Of a stretch of DNA of 64,000 nt, positions 32,317-42,842 are shown piece by piece. The first letter of the stretch is position 1, and each line of letters starts with the position of its first letter. The DNA lies in assembly GCF_002443155.1 (NCBI RefSeq), contig NZ_CP023667.1:3286001-3350000 (forward strand). The letters run 5' to 3'. The position numbers and the translations under genes were made by a program. The DNA comes from Alcaligenes faecalis. Its GTDB lineage: Bacteria; Pseudomonadota; Gammaproteobacteria; Burkholderiales; Burkholderiaceae_B. Under the pieces are notes generated by a model that searched no databases, was not told the DNA's origin, and worked only from the letters and a program-made list of their open reading frames with translations.

Positions 32317-32802
32317 TTATGGCAGCTTGCGGAAAAACAGCAGCAGCACATATCCCTTCAAGACACATAGCAGGCCAAAGAGCAAGGCAGGCCAAACTAA
32401 CCAGCCTGTGTTTGCCATGGCAGCCGTTGCCAGTGTCAATACTGCAAAACCGAGCTTGAATGCTTCCCCCCAGAAGAAGGAAAGCGCTCCGGCGTTGCCG
32501 CCGCCCATCAAACCCAGCAAAAGACGCAATGCGAACAATGCGTTAGGCACAAAATAAGCAGCCGCACCAATAAGTGCCGAGGCTGCTGCATATGCGCCGG
32601 AAATCCATGCCGACAGGCCAATCGCCAACAGACCCATAAAAGCCTGGGCAACAAGTGCGCGCACAATTCCTTGCCCTGCCCGGCGAGCCATGCGGCTACG
32701 TTGCTCGGGCGTAAGTACTACGGGTTCAGGAAATGGTGCTTTGTCCCCTGCTGCCTGCACCTTGACTGTGGTGCCTGTCTGCTGATAAATCGGCTGATTC
32801 AT
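32317..32802 (-). CDS. atpI: ATP synthase subunit I
   Basis: 161-residue small membrane protein at the head of the atp operon, with four hydrophobic segments starting near residue 45 and a charged N-terminal tail. AtpI proteins help assemble the c-ring or handle Mg2+ and are poorly conserved, so the call leans on position and topology. I use the ATG at 32802 ('MNQPIYQQTGTT'). Confidence 0.88.
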   Translation of the reverse strand: MNQPIYQQTGTTVKVQAAGDKAPFPEPVVLTPEQRSRMARRAGQGIVRALVAQAFMGLLAIGLSAWISGAYAAASALIGAAAYFVPNALFALRLLLGLMGGGNAGALSFFWGEAFKLGFAVLTLATAAMANTGWLVWPALLFGLLCVLKGYVLLLFFRKLP

Positions 32803-33084
32803 AGTAGGAAACAATCAGATAACGTTGTGTGGGTGGATGTACTGCAAAGGCCTGAGCCAATCCATCCGCGCAATATTATCGGCCCCTTTCAAAAGCCGGT
32901 GTCGTCAAACCCATAAAGTATAGCGTCTTTTTTTTGTTGTAAGCAAACTCAGCCTTGCTTGTTTGATACTTAATGCAAGGCTGATATACGCAATCTCAAT
33001 GGCATCAAGGGGTAAGCTTATTTTGTAACATTGCAGTGCAGCAATTTTACAACACACCCCCTGTTTTATCAGCGATTGAGAAAC
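32803..33084. promoter_or_regulatory. Region upstream of the atp operon
   Basis: 282 bases between the enoyl-CoA hydratase stop and atpI, both on the minus strand. A minus-strand -10 TATACT lies at 32916-32921 with a TTGCTT -35 candidate 18 bases upstream, over an A/T tract. A 9-bp inverted repeat CAGCCTTGC / GCAAGGCTG spans 32950-32983 just upstream of this -35 and has no U-tract on either side, so it looks like an operator or structure, not a terminator. Confidence 0.45.
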
Positions 33085-33861
33085 TTAGCGGTGCTTGAAC
33101 TCGGGCTTGCGCTTCTCGACAAAAGCACGCATGCCTTCCTTCTGATCGTCAGTGGCAAACAAGCCATGGAAGTTACGACGCTCGAACAGCAAACCTTCTT
33201 CCAGCGACGATTCAAAAGCACGGTTCACACACTCTTTGGCCATCAGGACCGAGGGCAAGGACATGCTGGAAATAACCGTTGCGGCTTCCAGCGCCTCTTC
33301 AATCAGCTTGTCGGCAGGCACCACACGCGACACCAGACCGGAGCGCTCGGCCTCTTCGGCATTCATCATGCGCGAAGTCAGGATCAGATCCATGGCCTTG
33401 GCCTTGCCCACGGCACGGGGCAGACGCTGCGTACCACCAAAACCGGGAATCACGCCCAGCTTGATTTCTGGCTGACCAAAACGAGCGGAGTCTGCGGCAA
33501 TGATGAAGTCACACAACATGGCCAGTTCGCAGCCTCCACCCAAGGCGTAGCCAGCGACGGCGGCAATGATGGGCTTGCGGAAACGGCGCAGTTCTTCCCA
33601 CTGGCCACCCAGATAGTCCTGGGAGCTGACATCGTGGTAAGTCCAGTCTTTCATGGCGCCAATGTCGGCACCGGCCGCAAAGGCTTTTTCATTACCGGTC
33701 AGCACGATACAACCGATTTCGTTGTCGGCATCGTATTTCTTTAACAGGGCATACAACTCGGCGATCAGCTCGTTATTGAGCGCATTCAAAGCCTTGGGCC
33801 GATTTAATGTCAATAAAGCAACACGACCATGCACCTCTGCTTTGACTAAGGGTTCGTTCAT
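33085..33861 (-). CDS. Enoyl-CoA hydratase
   Basis: 258-residue crotonase-family hydratase acting on trans-2-enoyl-CoA in beta-oxidation or related catabolism. The oxyanion-hole segments '[11 protein letters not shown]' (about 60-70) and '[15 protein letters not shown]' are present. The two catalytic glutamates are in 'GGGCELA' and '[20 protein letters not shown]', so true hydratase rather than isomerase-only chemistry is expected. No other beta-oxidation gene adjoins it, so a PaaF or FadB-like pathway role cannot be chosen. Confidence 0.9.
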   Translation of the reverse strand: MNEPLVKAEVHGRVALLTLNRPKALNALNNELIAELYALLKKYDADNEIGCIVLTGNEKAFAAGADIGAMKDWTYHDVSSQDYLGGQWEELRRFRKPIIAAVAGYALGGGCELAMLCDFIIAADSARFGQPEIKLGVIPGFGGTQRLPRAVGKAKAMDLILTSRMMNAEEAERSGLVSRVVPADKLIEEALEAATVISSMSLPSVLMAKECVNRAFESSLEEGLLFERRNFHGLFATDDQKEGMRAFVEKRKPEFKHR

Positions 33862-33895
33862 GCTGACTCCCAGAAAAATTAAATAGAATAGGGGA

Positions 33896-35671
33896 ATGGA
33901 ACCTACACCCGTACTTTACCGTGCCGAGCCGACAGATCTCGCCGGCCACCGTCTGACTGTCCAGATACAGATCACTTCCCCCCAAACAGATGGCCAGATC
34001 TTGAGCCTTCCGGCCTGGATCCCTGGCAGCTACCTGATCCGCGACTTCTCGCGTCAGATCGAAAGCATAGCGGCCTTCTCTGGCGAAAAGCCGGTTTCCA
34101 TCCGCAAGCTGGACAATCATCGCTGGCAGTGCGAACCCTGCGAGGGCCCCTTGAGCGTGCAATACCAGGTCTACGCCTGGGACCTGTCCGTACGAGGCGC
34201 ACATATTGATCAGACCCACGCTTTCTTTAATGGCACCAGCGCCCTGCTGGCCGTTGAGGGCCAGACTGAACAGCCGTGCCTGCTGGAACTGGTGTCCAAC
34301 GAGGACATGGAAGATTGGCAGGTCTACACCAGCCTGCCCGAGGCCAGCGGCATGCCAGGCGCGGCAGAACGCTATGGTTTTGGCCTGTACCGCGCCAGCA
34401 ATTACGACGAGCTGATCGACCACCCTATTGAGATGGGCACTCCCCAGGTCATCAGCTTCTTTGCTCACGGCGCTGAGCACGAACTGGTCTTTACTGGCGT
34501 CATCCCCAATCTGGACTTGCCGCGCATCGCCCGTGATGTAGAGAAAATCTGCGCCGAACAAATCGCCTTTTTTGAGCCTGAAACCTGCCGTGCCCCCTTC
34601 CTGGATGGCAGTTCGCGCTATGTATTCATGACCATGGTGACCGATGACGGTTACGGCGGTCTGGAACATCGTGCCTCGACCGCCCTGATGGCGTCGCGCC
34701 GCGACCTGCCCACCCAAGGTCAGGACAAATCGGTGAAAAGCGCGGGCTACCAGACCTTTTTGGGCCTGGTCAGCCATGAGTACTTCCATACCTGGAACGT
34801 CAAACGGATCAAACCCGCCGTCTTCGCACCCTACGACCTGAGCCGTGAAAACCACACCCGCTTGCTATGGGTGTTTGAAGGCTTCACCTCGTACTACGAC
34901 GATTTGATGCTGCTGCGCTCGGGCGTGCTGAGCGAAGCCGACTACCTGAAGCTGCTGGCCAAGAACATCAATGCCGTTGAACGTGGCCCCGGGCGCTTCA
35001 AGCAGTCCGCCGCACAAAGCTCTTTTGACGCCTGGACGCGCTATTACAAGCAGGACGAGAACTCCCCCAACGCACTGGTCAGCTATTACAGCAAGGGCGC
35101 ACTGATCGCCCTGGGCCTGGACCTTCGCATTCGCAGCCACACCCAGCAAGCCAAGAGTCTGGACGATGTGATGCTGCTGATGTGGGAGCGCTATGGTCGT
35201 GACTTCTATCAAGGCAAGCCAGAAGGCATTCCTGAAAATGCCATGCCTGCCCTGATTCTGGAAGCCACCGGCTACGACGCCACGGATTTCATTGCTCGCT
35301 ACGTTGAAGGCTGCGAGGACCTGCCCTTGAAACCCTGGCTGGCCGAACAAGGCTTGAAGCTGGAATGGCAAGCCTCCTCCAAGCTGCCCAGCCTGAACGC
35401 CCGCTTGCGCCAAAGCGCAGGCCAATGTCATCTGGCCACCGTGTTCACCGATGGTGCAGCGCATCAAGCAGGCCTGTCTGCGGGTGACGCTCTGGTCGCG
35501 ATTGACGGCTTGCGTGTCAGCGACACCGCCAGCCTGGAGCGCCTGCTGGCTGCGTACGAGCCCGGCCAGACCGTTCAGGTCCACGCCTTCCGCCGCGATG
35601 AACTACACTGCTTCACGCTGCAACTGGCCCGCCCTGCCCTGGACGAATGCCTCCTGAGCCGCCAGCCCTGA
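33896..35671 (+). CDS. M61-family metallopeptidase with PDZ domain
   Basis: 591 residues, glycyl-aminopeptidase-like M61 protein. The N-terminal beta domain contains '[20 protein letters not shown]'. The zinc site is HExxH in '[17 protein letters not shown]' near residue 293, with the downstream glutamate in '[16 protein letters not shown]'. A C-terminal PDZ domain (about 490-580) contains '[20 protein letters not shown]'. There is no signal peptide, so it is likely cytoplasmic. Divergent from the hydratase gene by 34 bases. The GGGG two bases before the ATG is too close for an ideal ribosome-binding site. Confidence 0.92.
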   Translation: MEPTPVLYRAEPTDLAGHRLTVQIQITSPQTDGQILSLPAWIPGSYLIRDFSRQIESIAAFSGEKPVSIRKLDNHRWQCEPCEGPLSVQYQVYAWDLSVRGAHIDQTHAFFNGTSALLAVEGQTEQPCLLELVSNEDMEDWQVYTSLPEASGMPGAAERYGFGLYRASNYDELIDHPIEMGTPQVISFFAHGAEHELVFTGVIPNLDLPRIARDVEKICAEQIAFFEPETCRAPFLDGSSRYVFMTMVTDDGYGGLEHRASTALMASRRDLPTQGQDKSVKSAGYQTFLGLVSHEYFHTWNVKRIKPAVFAPYDLSRENHTRLLWVFEGFTSYYDDLMLLRSGVLSEADYLKLLAKNINAVERGPGRFKQSAAQSSFDAWTRYYKQDENSPNALVSYYSKGALIALGLDLRIRSHTQQAKSLDDVMLLMWERYGRDFYQGKPEGIPENAMPALILEATGYDATDFIARYVEGCEDLPLKPWLAEQGLKLEWQASSKLPSLNARLRQSAGQCHLATVFTDGAAHQAGLSAGDALVAIDGLRVSDTASLERLLAAYEPGQTVQVHAFRRDELHCFTLQLARPALDECLLSRQP

Positions 35672-35722
35672 TTGACTTCACAGACCCGCCCCACCCGGCG
35701 GGTCTGCTACTTTGTTTTTGCC

Positions 35723-36082
35723 ATGACGACACGCCGTATATTTATCAACAATCTGGTGGTGCAAGCCTCTATCGGTATGCTGGACCACGAGCTGGTTCAC
35801 CGCCAGCCCCTGCATATTGATGCCGAATTCGACACCACCATTACGCAGGATGTTCAGGACGAGGACATCGGGACCGTGCTGGACTACCGTCAGCTGCGCG
35901 AGGCGCTGATTGAAGCCAGCACCATCGAGCACACCAATCTGCTGGAAACGCTGGTGGAACGCCTGGCTGATCGCATCCAGAATGATTTCCCGACCGTGGA
36001 ACGCGTTAAAATCCGGGCCAGCAAACCCGAGGCCTTTGCCGACTGTGATGCCGTCGGCATCGAGATCGAACGCAGCCGCTAA
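35723..36082 (+). CDS. folB: Dihydroneopterin aldolase
   Basis: 119-residue enzyme of folate synthesis that cleaves dihydroneopterin to 6-hydroxymethyl-dihydropterin. Motifs are 'IFINNLVVQASIGMLDHE' with the substrate-binding glutamate, and 'IGTVLDYRQLREAL'. The ATG at 35723 is chosen because the family starts there; the frame opens earlier. It is followed by ttcA on the same strand. Confidence 0.92.
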   Translation: MTTRRIFINNLVVQASIGMLDHELVHRQPLHIDAEFDTTITQDVQDEDIGTVLDYRQLREALIEASTIEHTNLLETLVERLADRIQNDFPTVERVKIRASKPEAFADCDAVGIEIERSR

Positions 36083-36137
36083 AGCCCCGCCCCGCTTCCT
36101 GCCGGGGCCACGATGACACTTCTATCCGCTTTTCCTT

Positions 36138-37193
36138 ATGTCCCAAGACACCAGCACTCTACCCACCTCCGAAACCGATACTCCCGTGTTTGCCAGCAAG
36201 GCTGAACGCAAGCAGCGCGTCAACGACAACAAGCTGAGCAAACGCATCATGCGTGAAGTGGGCCGCGCTATCGGGGACTTCAACATGATCGAGGAAGGCG
36301 ACAAGATCATGGTCTGCCTGTCCGGCGGCAAGGATTCCTACGGCCTGCTGGACGTGCTGATGACCTTGCAAAAGCGCGCGCCAATCAAGTTCGACATTGT
36401 GGCCGTGAACCTGGACCAAAAGCAGCCCGGTTTCCCTGACCACATCCTGCCCGAGTATCTGGAAAAGCTGGGCGTGCCCTATCACATCGAAACTCAGGAC
36501 ACGTACTCGGTAGTGACGCGCGTGATTGCCGAAGGCAAGACCATGTGCTCTCTGTGCTCGCGCCTGCGTCGCGGGATCCTGTACCGTGTCGCCAAGGAGC
36601 TGGGTGCCACCAAGATCGCCCTGGGCCACCACCGTGACGACATTCTGGCGACCTTCTTCCTGAATCTGTTTTACGGTGGCCGCATGAAAGGCATGCCGCC
36701 CAAGCTGATGTCGGATAACGGCGAACATATTGTGATCCGCCCTCTGGCCTACGTGCCCGAGAAGGACCTGATCGCCTACGCCAAGCTGAAAGAATTCCCC
36801 ATCATCCCCTGTAACCTGTGCGGCTCGCAGGAAAACCTGAAGCGCCAGGAAATCAACCGCATGATTGCGGACTGGGACAAGAAATTCCCGCACCGTTCCT
36901 GGAACGTGTTTGGCGCCCTGACCCGCGTCGTGCCTTCGCACCTGATGGACCCCAAGCTGCATAACTTTGCAGATCTGAAGGTGACAGGACAGGCGGACCC
37001 GGAAGGTGATAAAGGCTTTGATCAGGATTATTTTGATGATCACCTGCCCGAGAGCTTGCTGGCCGCAGGCTTTGAGGAAGATCACGACGAAGCTACTCCG
37101 GGCGTGCGTCAGGATGCCTTCACGCCAGCTCAGCCTGCCGCTTCTGGTGAACAGCAGATTGTGTTCATGAGCAAAAGGCGCTCCGGCCAATAA
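36138..37193 (+). CDS. ttcA: tRNA 2-thiocytidine(32) synthetase TtcA
   Basis: 351-residue iron-sulfur, ATP-dependent tRNA thiolase. PP-loop '[17 protein letters not shown]' near residue 55, the central CxxC '[14 protein letters not shown]' near 130, and the third cysteine region '[15 protein letters not shown]' near 222 that binds the Fe-S cluster. Length is slightly above average owing to an acidic C-terminal extension. It ends at a bidirectional terminator shared with ubiX. Confidence 0.95.
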   Translation: MSQDTSTLPTSETDTPVFASKAERKQRVNDNKLSKRIMREVGRAIGDFNMIEEGDKIMVCLSGGKDSYGLLDVLMTLQKRAPIKFDIVAVNLDQKQPGFPDHILPEYLEKLGVPYHIETQDTYSVVTRVIAEGKTMCSLCSRLRRGILYRVAKELGATKIALGHHRDDILATFFLNLFYGGRMKGMPPKLMSDNGEHIVIRPLAYVPEKDLIAYAKLKEFPIIPCNLCGSQENLKRQEINRMIADWDKKFPHRSWNVFGALTRVVPSHLMDPKLHNFADLKVTGQADPEGDKGFDQDYFDDHLPESLLAAGFEEDHDEATPGVRQDAFTPAQPAASGEQQIVFMSKRRSGQ

Positions 37194-37255
37194 AGCGATT
37201 GGTCTGCAACTTAGCGTAGCGCTTGTCGTCAGCAAGTACACCAGCGACAGACAAT

Positions 37256-37328
37256 AAAAAGCCCCGATATAAATCACCATCATCTGGAATAAGACCCAGG
37301 TTTTGGAGATGTATATCGGGGCTTTTTT
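37256..37328. terminator. Bidirectional long-loop terminator between ttcA and ubiX
   Basis: Perfect arms GCCCCGATATA (37261-37271) and TATATCGGGGC (37312-37322), preceded by A5 and followed by T6, with a 40-base loop. It serves the convergent ttcA and ubiX transcripts. The loop is unusually long for a simple terminator. Confidence 0.75.
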
Positions 37329-37353
37329 GCACCCACCGAATGGCTATCAGGTC

Positions 37354-37935
37354 TTAGTTCGGCTTTTGCGAACCATCCCAGCGCTCACCGGGCACCTGAA
37401 TATCAAACAGTTCCAGCACCCGCATCACCGTATGATCGACAATATCGTCGATGCTGTTGGGACGCAGGTAAAACGCGGGCATAGGCGGGAAGATAATCCC
37501 GCCCATTTCCGTCACGGCCGTCATATTACGCAAATGCGCCAGATTGAATGGCGTTTCACGCACCATCATCACCAGACGGCGACGCTCCTTCAAGGTAACG
37601 TCGGCCGCCCGGGTAATCAGGTTGTCGGACAAGCCATGCGCCACAGCGGCCAGGGTGCGCATCGAACAGGGCACAATCACCATGCCGGCGGTAGGAAAAC
37701 TGCCACTGGCCAAGGTTGCGCCCACATCGCGGAAGCTGTGCACCTGATCGGCCAAAGCCTGGATCTCGTGCCTGCCGATATCCAGCTCATATTTGATGTT
37801 CAGCACCCCGGAAGGCGAGATCACCAAATGGGTTTCCACATCCGGACAGGACTGCAGCACTTGCAGCAGACGCACGGTGTAGACCGCACCTGTGGCCCCG
37901 GTCATACCTATGACCAGGCGTCGCTTGGTGCTCAC
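37354..37935 (-). CDS. ubiX: Flavin prenyltransferase UbiX
   Basis: 193-residue enzyme that builds the prenylated FMN cofactor used by UbiD in ubiquinone synthesis. It begins '[20 protein letters not shown]', the FMN-binding signature, and contains '[20 protein letters not shown]' and '[20 protein letters not shown]'. The start is GTG at 37935, overlapping the grxD stop (GTGA); the longer open frame upstream is the shadow of grxD. Confidence 0.93.
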   Translation of the reverse strand: MSTKRRLVIGMTGATGAVYTVRLLQVLQSCPDVETHLVISPSGVLNIKYELDIGRHEIQALADQVHSFRDVGATLASGSFPTAGMVIVPCSMRTLAAVAHGLSDNLITRAADVTLKERRRLVMMVRETPFNLAHLRNMTAVTEMGGIIFPPMPAFYLRPNSIDDIVDHTVMRVLELFDIQVPGERWDGSQKPN

Positions 37936-38258
37936 TCCAGAGCCCCAGCCTCGCGCAGCATGGTTTCCAGTTCGCCGTTTTCGTACATTTCGGACACGAT
38001 GTCCGAACCGCCGACGAATTCGCCCTTGATGTACAGCTGAGGGATGGTGGGCCAGTTGGAGAAGTCCTTGATGCCCTGACGCACTTCGGCGTCGTCCAGC
38101 ACGTTGACCACAACCACTTGGCTCAGGCCAACAGCGCGCAGGATCTGCACGGTGCGTGCGGAGAAACCGCACTGAGGAGCTTGAGCTGTGCCCTTCATAA
38201 ACAGCACAACTGGGTTTTCCGTTACGGTTTCGCGGATGAAATCTTGAACTTCACTCAT
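37932..38258 (-). CDS. grxD: Monothiol glutaredoxin, Grx4 type
   Basis: 108-residue CGFS-type glutaredoxin that carries and transfers [2Fe-2S] clusters. It has the active-site '[14 protein letters not shown]' near residue 30, '[16 protein letters not shown]' with the cis-proline and the GG glutathione-binding pair. Its neighbours prmC and ubiX are in the same minus-strand operon. Confidence 0.96.
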   Translation of the reverse strand: MSEVQDFIRETVTENPVVLFMKGTAQAPQCGFSARTVQILRAVGLSQVVVVNVLDDAEVRQGIKDFSNWPTIPQLYIKGEFVGGSDIVSEMYENGELETMLREAGALE

Positions 38259-38279
38259 GATGTTCTCTTAAGAAAAGAA

Positions 38280-39152
38280 TTAACACTGTCCACCTGTGAC
38301 CCGCCGGATTCCTGCCAGATCCTCGTAACTGATGACCTGTTTGAACCCTGCCTGCCGCAGCATATTTTGCACATGGTCGGCCTGATCCCAGCCGTGCTCC
38401 ATGAGAAGACTCGCACCAGGACGTAGATACGGCCCGGCTCCCTGAACTATTGTACGCAAATCCGTCAAGCCGTCAGAACCATCTGTCAGCGCCTGACGCG
38501 GCTCAAAGCGCACATCGCCCTGGCCCAGATGTTCGTCATCCACTGCAATGTATGGTGGGTTGGACACGATCAGGTCAAAAGGTTCCTGGCCTGCCACGGC
38601 ATCGTACCAACTCCCCAGGCAAAACTCGACTTTCCCACACAAACGCTGAGCATTTAAGCCCGCCTGCGCCAATACCAGCGTGCTGATATCGCTGGCGACC
38701 ACATGGGCATCAGGACGTGCCAGCGCCAGTGAAACCGCAATGGCGCCACTGCCACAGCCCATATCCAGAATGCGGGGAGAGGGAATGTTCTGCACGCGCT
38801 CCAGCGCACGTTCAACCAGGGTTTCCGTATCGGGGCGCGGAATCAGCACCGAGGGCGACACCAGAAACTCATGGCCCATAAATTCACGTACGCCCACGAT
38901 ATAAGCCATGGGCTCACCCGCTACGCGGCGGGCCTCCAGGGCTTGATAGGCTTGGATCTTGTCCAGCGGCAACTCGTCCGTGTCGTGCGCAATCAGCCAG
39001 GAACGACCGACGCCCAGTACCTGCATCCACAGCATGTCACGCTCCAGGCGCGGCAAAGGGCTTAGCGGCTGCAAGGCTCGCAAGGTACGGGGAGAATAGG
39101 CAGGCGTGGCCGTTTGGGGCGCAGCCTGCTCACCGGATAGGCTCATGCTCAC
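38280..39152 (-). CDS. prmC: Peptide chain release factor N5-glutamine methyltransferase
   Basis: 290-residue SAM-dependent enzyme that methylates the GGQ glutamine of release factors. SAM motif '[17 protein letters not shown]' near residue 127 and catalytic '[16 protein letters not shown]' near 197. Its ATG overlaps the prfA stop by four bases, matching its substrate partnership with RF1. Confidence 0.95.
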   Translation of the reverse strand: MSMSLSGEQAAPQTATPAYSPRTLRALQPLSPLPRLERDMLWMQVLGVGRSWLIAHDTDELPLDKIQAYQALEARRVAGEPMAYIVGVREFMGHEFLVSPSVLIPRPDTETLVERALERVQNIPSPRILDMGCGSGAIAVSLALARPDAHVVASDISTLVLAQAGLNAQRLCGKVEFCLGSWYDAVAGQEPFDLIVSNPPYIAVDDEHLGQGDVRFEPRQALTDGSDGLTDLRTIVQGAGPYLRPGASLLMEHGWDQADHVQNMLRQAGFKQVISYEDLAGIRRVTGGQC

Positions 39153-40228
39153 GCCTGCGCCAGATCAGCCAGCAAACCGGCCTGATGCTCGGACAGCAAG
39201 GCCTTGATCAGCTCGTCCAGATCGCCATCCATGATGTAACCCAGCTTGTACAAGGTCAGGTTGATGCGGTGATCCGTCATGCGGCCTTGCGGGAAGTTGT
39301 AGGTGCGGATGCGTTCGGAGCGGTCACCCGTACCGACCAGGCTTTTACGCTCGGCGGCTTCTTTGTCGGATTGCTCACGCTGCTGCTTGTCTTTCAAACG
39401 CGCGGCCAGCACCTGCAAGGCTTTTTCACGGTTGCGGTGTTGGGAACGGTCATCCTGACACTCCACCACCAGACCCGTAGGCAAGTGGGTCAAACGCACA
39501 GCCGAGTCCGTCTTGTTCACGTGCTGACCACCGGCACCACTGGCGCGGAAGGTGTCCACACGCAAATCAGCGGGGTTGATGGTGATTTCAGCCAGGCCTT
39601 CAGCTTCAGGCAAGACCGCTACCGTACACGTAGAGGTATGAATGCGGCCCTGGGCTTCGGTTTCGGGCACGCGCTGCACACGGTGCGCACCAGATTCGAA
39701 CTTCAGACGTCCGTACACATCCTGGCCTTCAATTCGGACGATCACTTCCTTGTAACCACCCACTTCCGAATCGCTGGCAGACATGATCTCCGTACGCCAG
39801 CCGCAGTTTTCGGCATAGCGCATGTACATGCGCAACAAATCCCCGGCGAACAGGGCACTTTCATCACCACCAGCACCGGCGCGAATTTCAATGAACACGT
39901 TACGGGTGTCGTCCGGATCCCGCGGCAGGAGCAGGATTTGCAGTTCATCTTCCAGTTGAGCGATACGTTCCTTGCCCAACTTGTATTCTTCCTCGCCCAT
40001 TTCCTTCAATTCAGGGTCGGACATCATGTCCTGGGCCGCCTGCAAATCGCCCTCGGCCGCTTCATAGCTCTTGAAAGCCGTAACGACAGGGTCCAGCTCG
40101 GCACGCTCGCGCGACAGTTTGCGAAATTCATCCATATTGCCGGCAATTTCGGGCTCGGCAAGCATGGCATCAACTTCATGCAGACGGCGAGACAATTGCT
40201 CAAGCCGACTGCGCATAGAGTCTTTCAT
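39149..40228 (-). CDS. prfA: Peptide chain release factor 1
   Basis: 359-residue RF1. The GGQ peptidyl-hydrolysis loop is in '[19 protein letters not shown]' near residue 230 and is followed by '[20 protein letters not shown]'. Domain 1 has a long N-terminal helical hairpin. A start at either the ATG at 40228 or the one four codons later fits. Part of the hemA-prfA-prmC-grxD-ubiX operon. Confidence 0.97.
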   Translation of the reverse strand: MKDSMRSRLEQLSRRLHEVDAMLAEPEIAGNMDEFRKLSRERAELDPVVTAFKSYEAAEGDLQAAQDMMSDPELKEMGEEEYKLGKERIAQLEDELQILLLPRDPDDTRNVFIEIRAGAGGDESALFAGDLLRMYMRYAENCGWRTEIMSASDSEVGGYKEVIVRIEGQDVYGRLKFESGAHRVQRVPETEAQGRIHTSTCTVAVLPEAEGLAEITINPADLRVDTFRASGAGGQHVNKTDSAVRLTHLPTGLVVECQDDRSQHRNREKALQVLAARLKDKQQREQSDKEAAERKSLVGTGDRSERIRTYNFPQGRMTDHRINLTLYKLGYIMDGDLDELIKALLSEHQAGLLADLAQA

Positions 40229-40325
40229 AGGGAACAGCCTAAAGGGAAAATCAGAGGGTCTGGGCGCAGTTCAAAGCAATCAGGCTGCACCGCAGGAGGT
40301 CGGTGAACAGACAGCAGCCCAGACG

Positions 40326-41600
40326 CTAACGTCGACGGGTGGTCGAGGGCAACAGGCGAGGCAAGAGATCCAGCAGCTGCTCGCGCTCTGCACCTTCGCT
40401 GCGCGTCAATTCGGCCATGGGACCGTGCATGTACTTTTGAGTCAGGCCATGCGCCAGCATTTCAATGACTTCTGCCGGATCATCACCGCGGGCCAACATG
40501 CGACGGGCACGTTCCAGCTCGTGCTGACGTACCTTTTCGACCGACTGCTGCACATCCAGAATGGCAGGCACAATTGCACGGGTGCTAAGCCAGTGCATAT
40601 AGTGCTGCACCTGGGTGTCGATAATGGCTTCAGCCTGAACCACAGCAGCCTGACGGGCATCGGCACCCCGTTGTACAAAGTGGCCCAGATCGTCGACGGT
40701 GTACAGGTACACGTCATCCAGCCGGCCTACTTCAGTTTCTATATCGCGTGGCACGGCCAGATCGACCATGACCACAGGGCGGTGACGACGCGAGCGCACG
40801 GCTCGTTCCACCATGCCCAGACCCAGAATGGGCAAAGTGCTGGCCGTACAGGACACCACCACATCAAAATCTGCCAGACGCTCGGGCACATCCGCCAGCT
40901 TCATGGTGCTGCCCATAAAGCGGGACGCCAGGCTTTCTGCGCGCTCCTGAGTACGATTGGCAACCACGATGCTACAGGGGTTCACCGCGGCAAAGTGCGT
41001 GGCGCACAGCTCGATCATTTCGCCAGCACCAATAAACAGCACTTTGGCCTGGCTAAGGTCACCAAACACACGCTCGGCCAAACGGACAGCCGCCGCCGCC
41101 ATGGACACCGAATGGGCGCCAATAGCGGTTTGCGTACGGACTTCCTTGGCCACCGAGAAGGTGCGCTGGAACAATTGATGCAGCAAAGTGCCCAGCGAGC
41201 CGGCCTCGTTGGCGGCACGCACGGCATCTTTCATCTGACCCAGAATCTGGGGCTCGCCCAAGACCATGGAGTCCAGACCGCTGGCAACTCGGAACGCATG
41301 GCGCACGGCCTCGTTCTGGTTGTAGCGATACAAATGTGGGGTCAGCTCGGCAGAGCGCAGGCTGTTGAAGTCTGCCATCCATTCGGGCAGACGTTCGGCC
41401 ACATGGGGCTCGGCCGCACAGTAGATCTCGGTACGGTTACAGGTAGACAGGATGGCTGCTTCACGTACACCGGTACCAAAAGTGGCACGCAAGGTATCAA
41501 GCGCAGGCTTTAACACATCGATCGGAAACGCAACGCGCTCGCGCACGGCAACCGGCGCGGACACATGATTCAGACCAAAGGTTAGAACATCTACAGACAT
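40326..41600 (-). CDS. hemA: Glutamyl-tRNA reductase
   Basis: 424-residue first enzyme of C5 haem synthesis, reducing glutamyl-tRNA to glutamate-1-semialdehyde. It starts '[20 protein letters not shown]', with the nucleophilic cysteine in '[15 protein letters not shown]' near residue 50, the NADPH domain '[18 protein letters not shown]' near 185 and a C-terminal helical dimerisation domain. It is the first gene of its operon, and its upstream region is shared with the divergent tRNA-Phe. Confidence 0.96.
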   Translation of the reverse strand: MSVDVLTFGLNHVSAPVAVRERVAFPIDVLKPALDTLRATFGTGVREAAILSTCNRTEIYCAAEPHVAERLPEWMADFNSLRSAELTPHLYRYNQNEAVRHAFRVASGLDSMVLGEPQILGQMKDAVRAANEAGSLGTLLHQLFQRTFSVAKEVRTQTAIGAHSVSMAAAAVRLAERVFGDLSQAKVLFIGAGEMIELCATHFAAVNPCSIVVANRTQERAESLASRFMGSTMKLADVPERLADFDVVVSCTASTLPILGLGMVERAVRSRRHRPVVMVDLAVPRDIETEVGRLDDVYLYTVDDLGHFVQRGADARQAAVVQAEAIIDTQVQHYMHWLSTRAIVPAILDVQQSVEKVRQHELERARRMLARGDDPAEVIEMLAHGLTQKYMHGPMAELTRSEGAEREQLLDLLPRLLPSTTRRR

Positions 41601-41895
41601 GAGCAGTACAGGCTATAGCCCTGAAAAGACCAAGACAGGCAATTTCGCAGACGCAAAACGCATGAAATTTAAGTGATTTTACGCCGCAAGCAGGAGTTTT
41701 GCCAAAAATGTTACTTGAATTGCCTTTTTGTGATTACAATTGCACTCCTTTATGCAGCCCTCTTTTCGCTGAAAAGGGCCTCTCCCTAGGGGTACGGCAA
41801 ATTTGAAGTCGAAAAGATGCATAAATTTTTTGTTGTACTATGCGCACAAATTAAAAAACGTGGTATAGTTCTATTTTTACCGAGCAGTACACGTT

Positions 41896-41971
41896 GGCCT
41901 GGTAGCTCAGTCGGTAGAGCAGAGGATTGAAAATCCTTGTGTCGGTGGTTCGATTCCGCCCCAGGCCACCA
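41896..41971 (+). tRNA. tRNA-Phe (anticodon GAA)
   Basis: 76-base cloverleaf with acceptor arm GGCCTGG / CCAGGCC, D-arm with AGCTCAGTCGGTAGAGC, anticodon loop TTGAAAA giving GAA, T-arm with GGTTCGATTCC and an encoded CCA end. A TATAGT -10-like hexamer stands at 41864-41869, about 30 bases upstream. An intrinsic terminator follows 11 bases after the 3' end. Confidence 0.97.
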
Positions 41972-41982
41972 AGAATTCAAAC

Positions 41983-42016
41983 AAAAAGCCCAGTCAAACG
42001 ACTGGGCTTTTTGTTT
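41983..42016 (+). terminator. Terminator after tRNA-Phe
   Basis: Stem AAAAAGCCCAGT / ACTGGGCTTTTT with loop CAAACG, then GTTTTT. A textbook intrinsic terminator for the tRNA transcript. Confidence 0.9.
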
Positions 42017-42140
42017 TTCTGTCTGCCAAAACCTGCCAACAAAGCACAAAACCGTATTCGCAGGCACGGGAAGGCAATCCACTGCCCCCTCATATCGACA
42101 ATACCGATAAATCAAAAATATCGAGGATATCGATATTCAT

Positions 42141-42167
42141 CAAAAGAGGCCCTGAACAAGGGGCCTC
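42141..42167 (-). terminator. Terminator after the ECF sigma gene
   Basis: Minus-strand stem GAGGCCC / GGGCCTC with an 8-nt loop followed by TTTTG, three bases beyond the stop of the sigma factor gene. It closes the two-partner-secretion/sigma transcript. Confidence 0.7.
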
Positions 42168-42169
42168 CC

Positions 42170-42820
42170 TCAAAACCCCACCGGCTCCGCCATCCAGCCA
42201 AATCCGGCGCTCATGGTCGGTGGTGGCTTCACACAAGTATTGCGCCCCTGCCGCAATTCCGCCCAATTCCCCAACAGCGCCTGTTCGCAATGTGCCTCTG
42301 CCCGGCGCAGTTCATTGCGTGCCTTGCTGGTCGTGACGCCGAAGCGTTCGGCCACCACGCTCAGGCTTTGCTCTTCCAGGCGGGCCGCCAGAAAGATGGC
42401 GCGGCGTTGGCGGGGCAGCAGTTCAATCGCGTAGATCAGGACTGACAGCAGGGACCGGCCGATCAGGCTGGACTCTGGCCCCGGCATAGGGGACACCTGC
42501 TGGTGCTCCTCCAGTTCGTCTAAAGACACCAGTGTGCCCCTGCCTGATTCGGCACGCCATTCATCAATCGCCAGGTTACTGGCCATACGCAGCAGATACA
42601 GGCGCGGATTGGCTACCGGCCCGATCTCCCGGCTGCCATGCAGACGCAGCCAGGTATCGTGCAGGGCATCCGCTGCGCGGTCACGACAGCGCAGACGGAT
42701 GGTCAACTGCCGCAGCAGTTCTTCGTAGTGCACCTTCAAGTACAAGCACAGTGAATACTGCGGCGTCACGCAGTCCTCGTTCCACTTGCGGGTCGGCAAG
42801 GGCAGGCATGTCGACAACAT
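42170..42820 (-). CDS. ECF (FecI-like) sigma factor
   Basis: 216-residue extracytoplasmic-function sigma factor. Region 2 spans 'HYEELLRQLTIRLRCRDRAA' to 'LRMASNLAIDEWR'. Region 4 is 'LPRQRRAIFLAARLEEQSLS' followed by the helix-turn-helix 'VVAERFGVTTSKARNELRRA'. A tail of about 30 residues after region 4 ('KPPPTMSAGFGWMAEPVGF') is not usual. No FecR-type anti-sigma gene adjoins it, unlike the second sigma at 51455. It starts 22 bases after the TpsA remnant on the same strand, so it was probably part of the tpsBA transcript and may control it. Targets are unknown. Confidence 0.8.
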   Translation of the reverse strand: MLSTCLPLPTRKWNEDCVTPQYSLCLYLKVHYEELLRQLTIRLRCRDRAADALHDTWLRLHGSREIGPVANPRLYLLRMASNLAIDEWRAESGRGTLVSLDELEEHQQVSPMPGPESSLIGRSLLSVLIYAIELLPRQRRAIFLAARLEEQSLSVVAERFGVTTSKARNELRRAEAHCEQALLGNWAELRQGRNTCVKPPPTMSAGFGWMAEPVGF

Positions 42821-42842
42821 GATCAGATCTCCCAGGCTCAGG

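Noticed and set aside
40071..41513. 480-residue open frame opposite hemA
   Set aside because: Shadow frame of hemA with no recognisable domain.
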